Source: Vreelandella lionensis (GTDB lineage: Bacteria > Pseudomonadota > Gammaproteobacteria > Pseudomonadales > Halomonadaceae). From it: a stretch of DNA of 33,985 nucleotides. The notes under the pieces are model-generated. The model did no database searches. It was not told where the DNA came from and saw only the letters and a program-made list of their open reading frames with translations. Both the position numbers and the translations under genes were made by a program. Position 1 is the first letter of the stretch; every line of letters begins with the position of its first letter. Shown here piece by piece: positions 1 to 10,500 of the stretch. Location: assembly GCF_002087295.1 (NCBI RefSeq), contig NZ_MWVI01000017.1:1-33985 (forward strand), in the 5' to 3' direction.

Positions 1-2
1 GA

Positions 3-137
3 GTCTCCGGTAAAGCCGGGGCGGTTCACCGTAACGTTATTCCTTATTACAAGGGCACTTGGGCCAATATCCGTCGCTTAGGTAGTAATGCCGCCTACCT
101 TCGGGATGTGTCTTTTAAACGGCGGCGTTACTCCTAG
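3..137 (+). CDS. C-terminal end of an unidentified protein (partial, runs off the window start)
   Basis: An open frame enters from the left edge, runs 44 codons and stops with TAG at 135-137. The tail is basic and aromatic (it ends FKRRRYS) and contains the stretch [18 protein letters not shown]. Composition resembles coding sequence, but I do not recognise the family. It converges on the moaA gene of the opposite strand, and the 184 bases between them hold no gene that I can see. With no start and only 44 residues the call is weak; it could also be a chance open frame. Confidence 0.35.
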   Translation, partial: VSGKAGAVHRNVIPYYKGTWANIRRLGSNAAYLRDVSFKRRRYS

Positions 138-321
138 GGAGTGTGTAGGCCAAGGAAGGCACTATATGAATAAGTTCCTTTTTACAGGAATGAGGAGCTC
201 CCACATCTTTGTAGGGGCTAGTTTCTTTTGAGCCTAGACTTCTTCACTATAATCTACCTCTATTTGCGGACACTGCCTGCTCTATCATTTATGGTGATAA
301 ACTGCTTTCGACCACGTTGCC

Positions 322-1338
322 CTAACCACCTGTTGCATTCATAAACCTCACGATCTGAACCTCACCATCTGTCGTAAAATGAGGACGCTCAGGCTTTTTC
401 ATCATTGCCGCCACTATGTGCACTTTAAGCCGCTGGATATCACCTGGATAACGTCGCATGACAGCGCGCAAATCTACCGAGTGCTCATTGCCCAGGCAAA
501 GGAGTAGCCGCCCTTCAGCCGTCACCCGAACACGATTACAGACAGCGCAGAAATTGTGGCTATGGGGAGAAATAAAGCCAATCCGCGACTGGCTGTCTAC
601 CATGCGGTAATAACGGGATGGCCCTAGGGTGGTCTCGGTGGTGGGTAAGAGTTGATAGTGCTTTTCTATGGTCTCGCGTACCGTATCGGTGGAAAGAAAG
701 GTTTCACCACGGTTATGCTCGCTGATAGCGCCCAACGGCATTTCCTCGATAAAACTGATATCCACTTCCTCATCACGGGCAAAGTTTACCAAGTCGAGAA
801 TTTCGTCGTCGTTACGACCCTTGAGCAATACAGCGTTGAGCTTAATCGACTGAAAGCCAGCGCGGCGAGCTGCGCGGATACCCGCTACCACCTGGCTAAG
901 GTCACCTGTCCGGGTTAATGCTTTAAAGCGCTCGGGCTTGAGTGAGTCGAGACTGATATTAAGGCGATCAAGTCCGCCTAAACGTAAGGCCTCGGCATGT
1001 TTGACTAATCCTGAGCCGTTGGTGGTCATGGCCAGCTCGCGTAGGCCTTCCAATTCACCGAGTTTTTGCGCTAGCTGTAGTACGCCCTGGCGTACCAGCG
1101 GTTCCCCGCCAGTTAGGCGGATTTTTTCCACCCCCAGCTCGACGAAGGCCTGCGACAGCGTGGCTATCTCTTCAAGGGTAAGCAGTTGGGCCGGAGGCAG
1201 AAAGGTCATCTCCTCCGCCATGCAATAAACACAGCGGAAATCACAACGATCAGTTACCGATATGCGTAGGTAGCGCACCGTACGGCCAAACCCATCGACG
1301 AGCGACTCATTCTGAGGGCTCCTCTGCTTGACTGGCAT
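322..1338 (-). CDS. moaA: GTP 3',8-cyclase MoaA (molybdenum cofactor step 1)
   Basis: Radical-SAM enzyme that converts GTP to 3',8-cyclo-GTP, the first step of molybdopterin synthesis in the cytoplasm. The N-terminal 4Fe-4S motif CDFRCVYC gives Cys32, Cys36 and Cys39. The C-terminal cluster has the FCAVCN pattern with Cys264, Cys267 and Cys281. The protein ends in the Gly-Gly dipeptide typical of MoaA. Its 338 residues are normal for the family. The ATG at 1338 overlaps the end of the upstream DGC-domain gene by about 32 bases, so it is the last gene of the narGHJI-ppiC-moaB-moeA operon. Similar placement of a moaA paralogue after nar genes is known in Pseudomonas. It is probably a respiration-dedicated copy; moaC, moaD and moaE are not in the window. 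Confidence 0.95.
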   Translation of the reverse strand: MPVKQRSPQNESLVDGFGRTVRYLRISVTDRCDFRCVYCMAEEMTFLPPAQLLTLEEIATLSQAFVELGVEKIRLTGGEPLVRQGVLQLAQKLGELEGLRELAMTTNGSGLVKHAEALRLGGLDRLNISLDSLKPERFKALTRTGDLSQVVAGIRAARRAGFQSIKLNAVLLKGRNDDEILDLVNFARDEEVDISFIEEMPLGAISEHNRGETFLSTDTVRETIEKHYQLLPTTETTLGPSRYYRMVDSQSRIGFISPHSHNFCAVCNRVRVTAEGRLLLCLGNEHSVDLRAVMRRYPGDIQRLKVHIVAAMMKKPERPHFTTDGEVQIVRFMNATGG

Positions 1339-1710
1339 TAACGGGCAGCCGAGCTATGAGCCCTCTCACTTCGGCGGTGATCTCTTCAATGGTTTCCTCA
1401 TCATAAAACTGGCCCCGTCGCTTGCGCAGGCCGTTCTCATACAGCTTGACGTGCTCAGTGGGTATAACGCCCGCTTTGGAAAGACAGTGACTGGCGCAAT
1501 GCATCTGGCACCCGTCAATAGCTACGATAGGCCGCCGGGAGCGGGCGATGCGTACCAAACCGGGCACGCCACCGCCGACACCAGCAATGCAGGACATTCT
1601 GCCTCTCCTGCATGATCAAGACGCAGAGCAACACTATTGGCCAGTTGCGCCACATCAGAACAGCCGGAGCAGGCATAAATCAGTGCGCGCGGTTTATGAT
1701 GGGAAGCCAT
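1307..1710 (-). pseudogene. DGC-domain putative zinc-binding protein, frameshifted as read
   Basis: Small cysteine-rich protein of the putative zinc-binding DGC-domain family; its function is not established. The first frame starts at ATG 1710 behind a strong AGGAGAGG site and reads MASHHKPRALIYACSGCSD, with the CSGC motif. It should pass into a second frame near 1596 that reads MSCIAGVGG and then AIDGCQMHCASHC, the DGC signature. The junction GCAGAATG would read through if it had one more A (A-E-M-S-C). In the uncorrected frame the protein stops at 1522. The rejoined product is about 134 residues. It lies between moeA and moaA and overlaps moaA, which suggests a role tied to nitrate reductase or cofactor supply. 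A one-base sequencing error is the simplest explanation; overlapping coupled genes are less likely. Confidence 0.75.
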
Positions 1711-1762
1711 ACCCTCTCCTATAAAAGCAAACGACGTCAGTGGTCACGCCAAAAAAAGCGAC

Positions 1763-3026
1763 TCAAGCGTTGAACTGACTGATCGGGTAATAGGGGTACG
1801 CGCCCCCTTCTGTCACGTCGGTGCCTGGATTAATCATCAAATATCCATGGGCCTGGCTAGCCGCGCTGAGCATATGCGAGCCCTGTCCGCCCGCTAACTG
1901 CGCCACGGGAGTCCCTTGTGACCAATCCAATTCCACCCGTAATAGCTCGCAGCGCCCTTGGGGCCCACGCTGAGAAAAACCGGCTTTTACCGGGTAACGC
2001 TGTAGAGCCGCTTCAGCTCTAGCTTGCATCGCATGTATAAACGGCAGCGCCAGCAGTTGCCAGCCCACCAGGGAGGCCACGGGGTTACCCGGCAGCGCCA
2101 TTAACCGGTATGGAAGACAATGGCTCCGCGCCTAGATAACCGAAAGCAAAGGGTTTTCCCGGTTTCATCGCGACACCATGAAAATGCAGCCCGCCGCGCT
2201 GCTCAATCACCGAACGAACATGATCCTCTTCGCCTACCGAAACGCCCCCAGTGCACACCACTAAATCTGCAGCGGTTTGTGCTTGCTCAAAGGCCTGATG
2301 CAATGACGTCGGCGAATCTGCGATGATCCCCAAATCCAGCACGTCGCACTGCGCCTGTGCTAGCAGAACGTTAAGCATGGCGCGATTGCTGTCGTATACC
2401 TGCCCCGGTGATCGCGCCGTACCTGGGGCAATCAGCTCATCGCCCGTTGAGAGGAGTGCCACCCGCAGGCGCCGTTTGACGGTCACAGCATTTACCCCAT
2501 GGCTCGCCAGCAGCGCAATCGACGCGGCATCAAGCAACTTACCCGCGGCGAGTAGTGGGGATCCCATGCGAGTCTCCTCACCCTCGCGGCGACTATTAGC
2601 GCCTACCACCAAGCTACCCTCGAGGTGTATATGCCCGCGCTGATCAAGAGTCACCCGCTCTTGAGGCACCACAATATCTGCCCCCATGGGCACCGGCGCG
2701 CCGGTAAAAATACGCGCGCAGCCTCCTTCCGGTAGCAGCATGACGCCTGCGCCAGCCGGTACGCGTTGAAGAATGGGTAAACCTGCGCCGGGAGGTACCG
2801 CTTGGTAATCAGCCAGACACAGCGCGTAACCATCCATAGCGCTATTATCCACACCCGGCATATCGAGAGGTGCGACCAGCGTTTCTGCCAGTACTCGCCC
2901 CGCCGATTGTCCAAGGGTGATGTTTTCTACTGCATTAATGGGCGTGGCGGCGTCGATAAGCCGTTGGCGTGCATCAAACAGCTCTAACAAGCCGGGCGTG
3001 ACTATTTCTGCGCAGTGACAGTTCAT
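1763..3026 (-). pseudogene. moeA: Molybdopterin molybdenumtransferase MoeA, one frameshift as read
   Basis: MoeA inserts molybdate into adenylylated molybdopterin, the last common step of cofactor synthesis. Family features are visible: PGVDNSAMDGYAL near residues 58-70, FTGAPVP, GANSRREGEE, STGDEL, DSNRAML, TGGVSVGEEDHV and MKPGKPFAFG. The first frame ends prematurely after SSIPVNGAAG. The expected continuation MALPGNPVASLVG begins at 2101 in another frame. The junction GTTAATGGCG carries one A too many; removing it gives P-V-M-A-L-P-G-N-P. The corrected length of about 420 residues is normal. The ATG at 3026 overlaps the moaB stop by four bases (ATGA), with a GAGGTGGAG site upstream, so the two are translationally coupled. 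Confidence 0.9.
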
Positions 3027-3595
3027 AAGTGCTCCACCTCATTGGAAGAGGTCGCTCGTCCACTACACGGGGTTGCTGAAGGCAGCACCATGGCGGCGAA
3101 GTTGCAGGGCCGAGTGCGGGAGTCCAGCTGCAAAGCGATAATGTTGTCCCACGCCAAGGCACACGCTTTGGGTGAGCCGGGCATGGCAAACATCATCGTT
3201 CGGTTGGCCACCCCCGCGACGGCGCGAGACTGGATCGTCGCTGTGCCGACTGTCTTCAGGGAGTAGTGGCGGAACAGCTCTCCATACCCTTCGATCGCTT
3301 GGGCGAACAGCGGTATCAACGCCTCGGGAGTGGTATCCCGGGCGGTAAAGCCAGTGCCGCCATTAACCAGAATCGCGTGGATATCTGTTCGCGCAATCCA
3401 CTCCGAGACCACGGCACGAACCTGATAGATATCATCAGGAACGATGCGTCTCTCCACCAGGGTATGGCCGCTTTCGCTCAGATGTTCAACCAGTAGGTTA
3501 CCGCTGCCATCTTCATCGAAACCACGGGTATCGGAAACCGTTAGCACCGCGATGCCAAGCGGAGTGAAAAGTGCATTGACAGGAACATGGGACAT
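3023..3595 (-). CDS. moaB: Molybdenum cofactor biosynthesis protein MoaB
   Basis: MoaB/Mog-family protein, expected to adenylylate molybdopterin before molybdenum insertion by MoeA. Motifs seen: LTVSDTRGFDEDGSG near the N terminus, VNGGTGFTARDTTPEA, AMPGSPKACALAWDNI and a LDSRTRPCNF tail. The ATG at 3595 is preferred over a TTG immediately upstream because AGGAGAGGC lies eight bases before it. The C terminus is about 20 residues longer than usual and low in conservation, and it overlaps the moeA start by four bases. The gene sits in the nar operon between the prolyl isomerase and moeA. Confidence 0.92.
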   Translation of the reverse strand: MSHVPVNALFTPLGIAVLTVSDTRGFDEDGSGNLLVEHLSESGHTLVERRIVPDDIYQVRAVVSEWIARTDIHAILVNGGTGFTARDTTPEALIPLFAQAIEGYGELFRHYSLKTVGTATIQSRAVAGVANRTMMFAMPGSPKACALAWDNIIALQLDSRTRPCNFAAMVLPSATPCSGRATSSNEVEHL

Positions 3596-3630
3596 CAAGC
3601 CTCTCCTATTAGCTTTGCTATTGCTTCAAG

Positions 3631-4452
3631 CTATTGCATCAAGCTGCCGCCAGCATCGTCATCCAGAATAATTCCTTCGACGCCTATTTCGCTTTCCAGC
3701 GCCAGCAAATAGTGGCGCAATGCACGTCGCGTCGCCTGCTCGCGCAGGCTGTGACGCACTCGGTCGGCCACCTGATCGAAAGGTAACGACCGCCCTTCAC
3801 GCCGTTCGTCAATGATTACTACATGCCAGCCATAGCGAGACGCCAAGGGGCGCTCATGAAGGCCTTCGGGCAGGTGCTGCAAAGCGCGATCCAGCTCAGG
3901 GACGGTCTGGCCTGACACTAGCCAGCCCAAATCGCCATCCATCTCTTTTGAAGGGCACGCGGAGTGGTGTTGCGCAAATTCGGCAAACCGCTCGGGTATG
4001 GAATTAAGTTCTTTAAGCAGTTTTTCGCCAAGCTGGTACGCGTCGTCGCGGCCCTGGGAGTCATCCGGTGCCGCTGCTAGCAGAATATGCCTTACACGTA
4101 GCTGGGTCGGCTCGCTGAAGCGCTCACGGTGGGTATCAAAAAAGCGTTGGCAATCGGCTTCTCCCGGTTCGGGCACCTCAAGTTCCTGCTCAAGCAAGGC
4201 AGCAATCGCCGCATCCTCCTGCGCTTCGCTGGCTTCCTGTGTCGATAGTAGCCCCAGGACGTTAGCTCGCTGGCGCAGCAGCTCTCTAACCACCAGCGCA
4301 CGAGCCGCCTGAAGCTGGGCCTCCCCCGCCGTTTCGGCGGGGTGGTACTGCATCTCTAACGCAATCGTTGCTTCATCGATACTGGCGTCGCCGACACGTA
4401 CCGGAGGCGGAGCGACACCTCCTGGTAGTTGTTCGATATCAATCATCTGCAT
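3631..4452 (-). CDS. Parvulin-type (PpiC/NifM-like) peptidyl-prolyl isomerase of the nar operon
   Basis: Predicted PPIase that may help fold or mature nitrate reductase subunits. The parvulin core lies at about residues 118-215: it has LRVRHILLAAAPD, ERFAEFAQHHSACPSKEMDGDLGWL, VPELDRALQHLPEG and SRYGWHVVIIDERREG. An alpha-helical N-terminal region of about 110 residues precedes it, as in NifM-like and SurA-like proteins. No signal peptide is apparent, so it is probably cytoplasmic. The ATG at 4452 follows GAGGAGA with good spacing. A PpiC-type gene directly after narI is also known in Pseudomonas aeruginosa, which supports operon membership. The client is inferred, not shown. Confidence 0.88.
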   Translation of the reverse strand: MQMIDIEQLPGGVAPPPVRVGDASIDEATIALEMQYHPAETAGEAQLQAARALVVRELLRQRANVLGLLSTQEASEAQEDAAIAALLEQELEVPEPGEADCQRFFDTHRERFSEPTQLRVRHILLAAAPDDSQGRDDAYQLGEKLLKELNSIPERFAEFAQHHSACPSKEMDGDLGWLVSGQTVPELDRALQHLPEGLHERPLASRYGWHVVIIDERREGRSLPFDQVADRVRHSLREQATRRALRHYLLALESEIGVEGIILDDDAGGSLMQ

Positions 4453-4491
4453 GTTATTTCTCCTCTAGGCCTAGGCAAGCACAGTAAGTGT

Positions 4492-5184
4492 TTAGGCGCG
4501 ACGGCGGACAAGCTGATACCGCCGGGTCACATAGCCAAACGGTACGCTCCACACATGCACCAAGCGCGAGAAGGGGAACAGCAGGATGATGGTTAGGCCG
4601 ATAAAGATATGCAGTTTGTAGATCCACGACACTTCCTGCATGTAATCCGCCGCACCGCCGCTAAAGAAGACTATCGACTGTGCCCAGCTGGAGAGCGTCA
4701 GCATCATTTCACCGTCCATATGGCCTAGCGAGAAGATGATGGTCACCATACCCAGGCACGCCTGTAAAACGATTAAACCCAGGATCAAGGTATCCATCAT
4801 GCTCGACGACGCCTTTACGCGTGGATTGACCACACGCCGATAGAGCAACATGGCGCCGCCCACCACGCACATGGCACCGGCGATACCGCCGACCACAATG
4901 GCAATCAACTGCTTAGTGCCAGCATGTAGGAAAGGCGCGTAGACCCAGTGCGGCGTGAGCATGCCCACCAAATGACCGAAGAAGATAACGATAATCCCGA
5001 TATGGAACAGGTTGCTGGCCAGGCGCATGTTTTTTGAGGACAGCATTTGGCTGGAGCCAGTCTTCCAGGTGAACTGACCTTGGTCGTAACGCATGAGACT
5101 ACCGACCAAGAACACCGTACCGGCCAGGTAGGGGTAGTAACCGTAGATCAGATGGGTGAAATAGTGCTCAATCGCGTCGTACAT
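4492..5184 (-). CDS. narI: Respiratory nitrate reductase gamma subunit (cytochrome b)
   Basis: Di-heme b membrane subunit that takes electrons from quinol and passes them to NarH. The 230 residues contain five hydrophobic membrane segments. Conserved pieces include LIYGYYPYLAGTVFLVGSLMRYD, NLFHIGIIVIFFGHLVGM with candidate heme histidines, and IYKLHIFIGLTIILLFPFSRLVHVWS near the C terminus. Length matches the roughly 225-residue norm. The start at 5184 has an AGGAGA site and lies 13 bases after the narJ stop. The frame is intact. Confidence 0.96.
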   Translation of the reverse strand: MYDAIEHYFTHLIYGYYPYLAGTVFLVGSLMRYDQGQFTWKTGSSQMLSSKNMRLASNLFHIGIIVIFFGHLVGMLTPHWVYAPFLHAGTKQLIAIVVGGIAGAMCVVGGAMLLYRRVVNPRVKASSSMMDTLILGLIVLQACLGMVTIIFSLGHMDGEMMLTLSSWAQSIVFFSGGAADYMQEVSWIYKLHIFIGLTIILLFPFSRLVHVWSVPFGYVTRRYQLVRRRA

Positions 5185-5197
5185 AGCGGTTCTCCTA

Positions 5198-5998
5198 TTA
5201 ACGATTGGCAGAAGAGGTTGGTGAGGTGGCGCTCATAATGCGAACGGCCTCGCTCTTAACGGTATTCTTGCGCTCGGCAAGACGGCGGCCTTCGGCGGAC
5301 TGCAGCGCGCAGTCTTCGTCAGAAGTGGCCGAGAAGCGCACCGCTTCTTCTTCCCATACGGCGTCCAATGCTTCGGGGGTGTTATCAGGCGCTTCTTTTT
5401 TGACCTGGGGCCGATGCTCTTCGACATCACCCTCTGCCCCAATTAACGCCAACAGTGACATCGGTACCAGGGCGTAATCCGCTCCCCGCTCCTCCAGTCG
5501 TGCGGTCAGTAGTGCCAGGATATGGCGTATTTCGCCCAGCCAGCGGCCTATCTCGGCTTCGTCGCACAGCGACAGGTATTCAAGAAACACCGGTAGATGA
5601 TCGGGCAGTTCACGGGCATCCAACTCGAACCCGGCCGCGCTGTACTCAGCCATAAGATCCACCATGGCCTGACCACGGTCACGGGACTCGCCGTGCACGT
5701 GTTCAAATAGCAGCAGCGACGTAGCGCGCCCCTTATCGAACATGGCGACATACTCGGCCTGCAGCTCAAGCAAGTCGCCATCGTTAAGTCGCTGACACCA
5801 CTCCATTAATGACGACTTGAGAGCCGCCCCCAGGCGGCGCTCGGCATTGAGGATTTCGATAAGCTCGCCACAGGCATCCTGCAGTTCCTGGGTCGGGTAA
5901 TCGAGCAGGCGGGCCAGTACGCGTAGGCTACGCATACCCTGTAGCGGTTCGAACGACGGCTCTACCGGGGTCGGCGATTGGGTAGCGGCTTCAGTCAT
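5198..5998 (-). CDS. narJ: Nitrate reductase assembly chaperone NarJ (delta subunit)
   Basis: Cytoplasmic chaperone that holds NarGH until the molybdenum cofactor is inserted; it is not part of the final enzyme. Family features: LRVLARLLDYPTQELQ near residue 30, the LQAEYVAMFDKGRATSLLLFEHVHGESRDRGQAM core, and a DHLPVFLEYLS helix. The acidic, poorly conserved tail after residue 190 is typical of NarJ. ATG 5998 is chosen because GAGGAG sits seven bases upstream; an alternative start 15 bases further up lacks support. The start overlaps the narH stop by eight bases. Confidence 0.94.
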   Translation of the reverse strand: MTEAATQSPTPVEPSFEPLQGMRSLRVLARLLDYPTQELQDACGELIEILNAERRLGAALKSSLMEWCQRLNDGDLLELQAEYVAMFDKGRATSLLLFEHVHGESRDRGQAMVDLMAEYSAAGFELDARELPDHLPVFLEYLSLCDEAEIGRWLGEIRHILALLTARLEERGADYALVPMSLLALIGAEGDVEEHRPQVKKEAPDNTPEALDAVWEEEAVRFSATSDEDCALQSAEGRRLAERKNTVKSEAVRIMSATSPTSSANR

Positions 5999-7554
5999 GA
6001 CGAGACTCCTCAAGTTGTGGCTGCGGGTCGAAGACCTCTACCGGCTTCACCAACACGCTGGTCTGCTTTCGGCCATTGAACAGGTTGGGCTGGCTCTCAC
6101 CGTGGCAACCATCACCAAAGGTAAAGCCGCATCCTCCCCGTTCAGGGAAGGCTTCGGTGGCCATTTCTCGATGGCTGGTGGGGATCACGAAACGATCCTC
6201 GTAGTTGGCAATGGCCAGGTAGCGGTACATCTCCTTCTACTTGGGCCACGCTCAGCCCGACGGCGTCGAGTACCTCGGCATTAGGAACGCCATCCACATG
6301 CTTACTGCGCATATAGACACGCATCGCCATTAAGCGCTTGAGTGCCAGCACCACGGGCTCCTCTTCGCCAGCAGTTAGCAGGTTGGCTAGGTACTTCACT
6401 GGAATACGCAGCGATTCAATTTTGGGCAGGATGCCGTCGAATTCCACATGCCCTGCTTCAGCGGCAGATTGAATCGGCGACAGCGGCGGTACGTACCACA
6501 CCATCGGCAGCGTGCGGCATTCTGGGTGCAGCGGCAGCGCCAATCCCCAGTCGATCGCCATCTTGTAAACCGGTGAGGCCTGGGAGGCTTTGATGACGTT
6601 GTCTTGAATGCCATCCCGCTTGGCCTGGGCAATCACTTCCGGATCGTTGGGATCAAGGAAGATCTCGCGCTGGCGATGGTAGAGGTCACGCTCGTCGGGA
6701 GAACTTGCCACCTCTTCAATGCGGTCGGCGTCATATAGCAGCACGCCGAGATAGCGAATGCGGCCCACACAGGTCTCGGAGCAAATAGTCGGCTGACCGG
6801 CCTCGATACGCGGGTAGCAGAAGATGCATTTTTCGGACTTACCACTTTTCCAGTTGTAGTAGATCTTTTTGTAGGGGCAGCCGGAGATACACATCCGCCA
6901 GCCACGGCACTTGTCCTGGTCAATTAGAACGATGCCGTCCTCTTCGCGCTTGTAGATGGCACCGCTCGGGCAGCTGGCTACGCAGGTGGGGTTCAAGCAG
7001 TGCTCGCACAGGCGCGGCAGGTACATCATGAAGGTGTTGTCAAAATGGCAGTAGATATCTGCCTGCACCTTGTCGAAGTTGGCGTCTTTGCGCCGCTTGG
7101 CGAACTCGGTGCCGAGAATCTCTTCCCAGTTTGGGCCCCATTCGATCTTTCTCATACGCTGACCGGAAATCAGCGAGCGCGGACGTGCCACCGGCTGGTG
7201 CTCGCCGATCTTGGCGGTATGCAGGTGTTGATAGTCGAAAGTGAATGGCTCATAGTAGTCATCCATTTCAGGGAGGTCGGGGTTGGCGAAGATATTCGCC
7301 AGCACCCGCCATTTGCCACCAATACGCGGTTCAATCCGGCCGTCGTTACGGCGCATCCAGCCGCCCTTCCACTTGGCCTGGTTCTCCCACTCTTTGGGGT
7401 AGCCGATACCGGGCTTGGTCTCGACATTGTTGAACCAGGCGTACTCCATGCCTTCGCGACTGGTCCAGACATTTTTGCAGGTCACCGAACAGGTGTGGCA
7501 ACCGATACACTTATCAAGGTTGAGAACCATGCCTACCTGGGAACGAATTTTCAT
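5991..7554 (-). pseudogene. narH: Respiratory nitrate reductase beta subunit, one frameshift as read
   Basis: Iron-sulfur subunit that wires NarI to NarG. Four cysteine groups are visible: CIGCHTCSVTCKNVW near residue 16; CEHCLNPTCVASC; CRGWRMCISGC, whose Trp marks the 3Fe-4S cluster; and CIFC with CSETC. The main frame runs into unrelated sequence after LSVAQVE near 6235. The true C terminus, MYRYLAIANYEDRFVIP to the stop at 5991, is in another frame. The bases GAAGGAGATG would read correctly as GAAGAGATG, so there is one G too many. Corrected length is about 520 residues, normal for NarH. The ATG at 7554 overlaps the narG stop as ATGA. Confidence 0.95.
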
Positions 7555-10500
7555 TTCACGGCCTCCTGAACGCTGTCATTGCCTTCACCATCCAGCCAGT
7601 CAACGTGTTTCATCTTGCGCACTAACACGAACTCATCGCGATTTGAGCCGACGGTGCCGTAATAATTAAAACTGTAAGAGAGCTGCGCGTAGCCGCCGAT
7701 CATATGGTTTGGCTTGGGGCAGACACGGGTGACCGAGTTGTGAATACCGCCCCGCGTGCCGGTGACCTCAGAGCCAGGGACGTTCACGTTGCGCTCCTGG
7801 GCGTGGTACATCATCACCATGCCCGCCTTGACCCGCTGGCTGACCACGGCCCGCGCGGCAATCGAGCCGTTGGCGTTGTAGACCTCGATCCAGTCGTTAT
7901 CCTCGATCTCGATCTCGGCTGCATCCGCCTCGGAGAGCCACACGACAGGGCCACCGCGGTTGAGCGTCAGCATCAGCAGATTGTCGGAGTAAGTGGAGTG
8001 GATGCCCCACTTCTGGTGCGGCGTGAGGAAGTTCAGCGCCTTGCTCTTGAAGCCGTTGTCGGCGGGAAGCTGGAAGCCTTTGGCCGCTTTGGTATCGATG
8101 GGCGGTCGATAGACCAGCAGGCTTTCGCAGAACGCGCGCATCCAGGCATGATCCTGATAGAACTGCTGACGACCACTCACAGTGCGCCATGGGATCAGCT
8201 CGTGAACGTTGGTATAACCGGCGTTATAAGAGACATGCTCATCCTCGAGACCAGACCAGGTCGGGCTGGAGATGATTTTGCGCGGCTGGGCGACAATATC
8301 GCGAAAGCGAATTTTTTCTTCATGCTTAGGCGTTGCCAGGTGAGTATGGTCACGCCCGGTAATCTTGGAGAGTGCATCCCACGCTTTTACTGCTACGGCG
8401 CCGTTGGTTTCCGGTGCCAGGGTGAGAATCATCTCGGCGGCATCGATAGCGCTGTCGATCAATGGGCGGCCTTTATGCGGGCCATCCAGCTTGCGATGGT
8501 TGAGTTTGCCCAGCAGCTCGACTTCTGCATCGGTATTCCAGGCGATGCCCTTGCCACCGTTACCGATGCTTTCCAGCAGCGGCCCAACGGAGGTGAAACG
8601 CTCATAGGTTTCGGGATAGTTACGCTTGACCTCAATCAGCGCTGGCATGGTCTTGCCGGGAATCGGCGCGCATTCGCCCTTCTTCCAATCCATCACCGCC
8701 GGCTGGGCCAACTCTCCTGGCGAGTCGTGCTGCATCGGCAGCGTGACCAGATCGGTCTCTGCGCCCAGGTGGCCTACACACACCTTGGAAAATGCCTTGG
8801 CAATACCCTTGTAAATATCCCAGTCGCTGCGCGATTCCCAGGCCGGGTCGGTGGCGGCAGTCAAGGGGTGAATAAAGGGGTGCATGTCAGAAGTGTTAAG
8901 GTCGTCCTTCTCATACCAGGTCGCCGTAGGTAGCACGATATCCGAGTAGAGGCAGGTGGTGGACATGCGGAAATCCAGCGTCACCAGCAGGTCGATCTTG
9001 CCTTCCGGCGCCTCGTCACGCCATACGACTTCTTCGGGCTTCTGGCCACCGAAGTCGCCCAGGTCTTTGCCCTGAATACCGTGACGAGTACCCAGCAGGT
9101 ACTTGAGCATGTACTCATGGCCCTTACCGGAGCTACCCAGCAGGTTGGAGCGCCAGATGAACATATTGCGCGGGAAGTTCTCTGGCGCATCCGGATCTTC
9201 CGCTGCAAAGCGCAGTTCACCGCTTTTGAGCTGCGCAACGGCATAGTCGGCAGTCGACATACCCGCGTCTTTGGCTTTTTTCGCCAGACGCAGCGGATTC
9301 ATACCCAGTTGAGGTGCTGACGGCAGCCAGCCCATGCGCTCAGCACGCACGTTAAAGTCAATCAGGCTACCGGGGTAATCCTCGGCCTTGGCCAACGGCG
9401 AAAGAATTTCTTTAATCTCAAGCTTCTCGTAGCGCCACTGGGAGGAGTGGTTATAGAAGAACGAGGTGGAGTTCATATGACGTGGCGGACGCTGCCAATC
9501 AAGGCCAAAGGCTAGCGGGGTCCAGCCCGTCTGCGGGCGCAATTTCTCCTGACCCACATAGTGAGCCCAACCACCACCGCTCTGACCGATACAACCACAC
9601 ATGACCAACATGTTAATCAGGCCGCGGTAGTTCATGTCCATGTGGTACCAGTGGTTCATACCGGCACCGACGATGATCATGCTACGGCCGTTGGTTTTAT
9701 GGGCGTTGTCGGCAAACTCCCGGGCAATACGAGTGCACTGCTCTGCCGAGACACCGGTGATTTTCTCCTGCCACGCGGGGGTATAGGGGCGAATCTGATC
9801 AAACGAGGTTGCACCATCATCTTCGCCGTCGCCGACAAAGCCACGGTCGATACCGTAGTTGGCACACATCAGATCAAAAACGGTGACCGCCAGCATGTCG
9901 CTACCATCGGCTCTCTTCAAGCGTTTGGCGGGCAAATTGTGGAACAGCAGGTCATCAGCAGCACCGACGCCTGCTCCTTTGACGTGCTCAAAGTGCTCGT
10001 GCTCGATGCCACCGAAGTAAGGGAATGCCACGCGCGCGACGCTGTCGTGGTGGTTGACCAAACTCAGTAACGGCTTGATTTCGGTGCCTGCGGCATCCAG
10101 CGATTCCAGGTTCCATTTGCCCACTTCATCGCCGGTTTCGCCCCAGCGAAAACCGATGGAACCGCGCGGCACCACCAGTTGGTCACGGGTTTCGTCCCAG
10201 GCCACGGTTTTCCACTCGGGGTTGTTTTCTTGGCCCAGCGCGGTGTCGAAATCACTGGCACGCAGTTGGCGGCCAGGCGCAAAGCTGCCGTCTTCGCGCG
10301 CCTCCAACTCAACCAAAAACGGCATGTCGGTATAGCGGCGCACGTAGTCGGTGAAGTAGGCGCTGGGGTTCTCCAGGTGGAACTCTTTGAGGATGACGTG
10401 CCCCATGGCCATCGCCAGGGCGGCATCGGTGCCCTGTTTGGCGGACAGCCACTCGTCGGTCAGCTTGGAGACTTCGGCATAATCCGGAGTGATCGAGACC

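Noticed and set aside
1307..1597. Reading the second frame of the DGC gene as an independent short gene
   Set aside because: The two frames together give one continuous DGC-domain protein, and the ATG at 1597 lies within the expected A-E-M-S-C sequence.
7704..8933. A 409-codon open frame on the plus strand
   Set aside because: It is antisense to narG, has no family motif, and arises from the strong codon bias of narG on the other strand.
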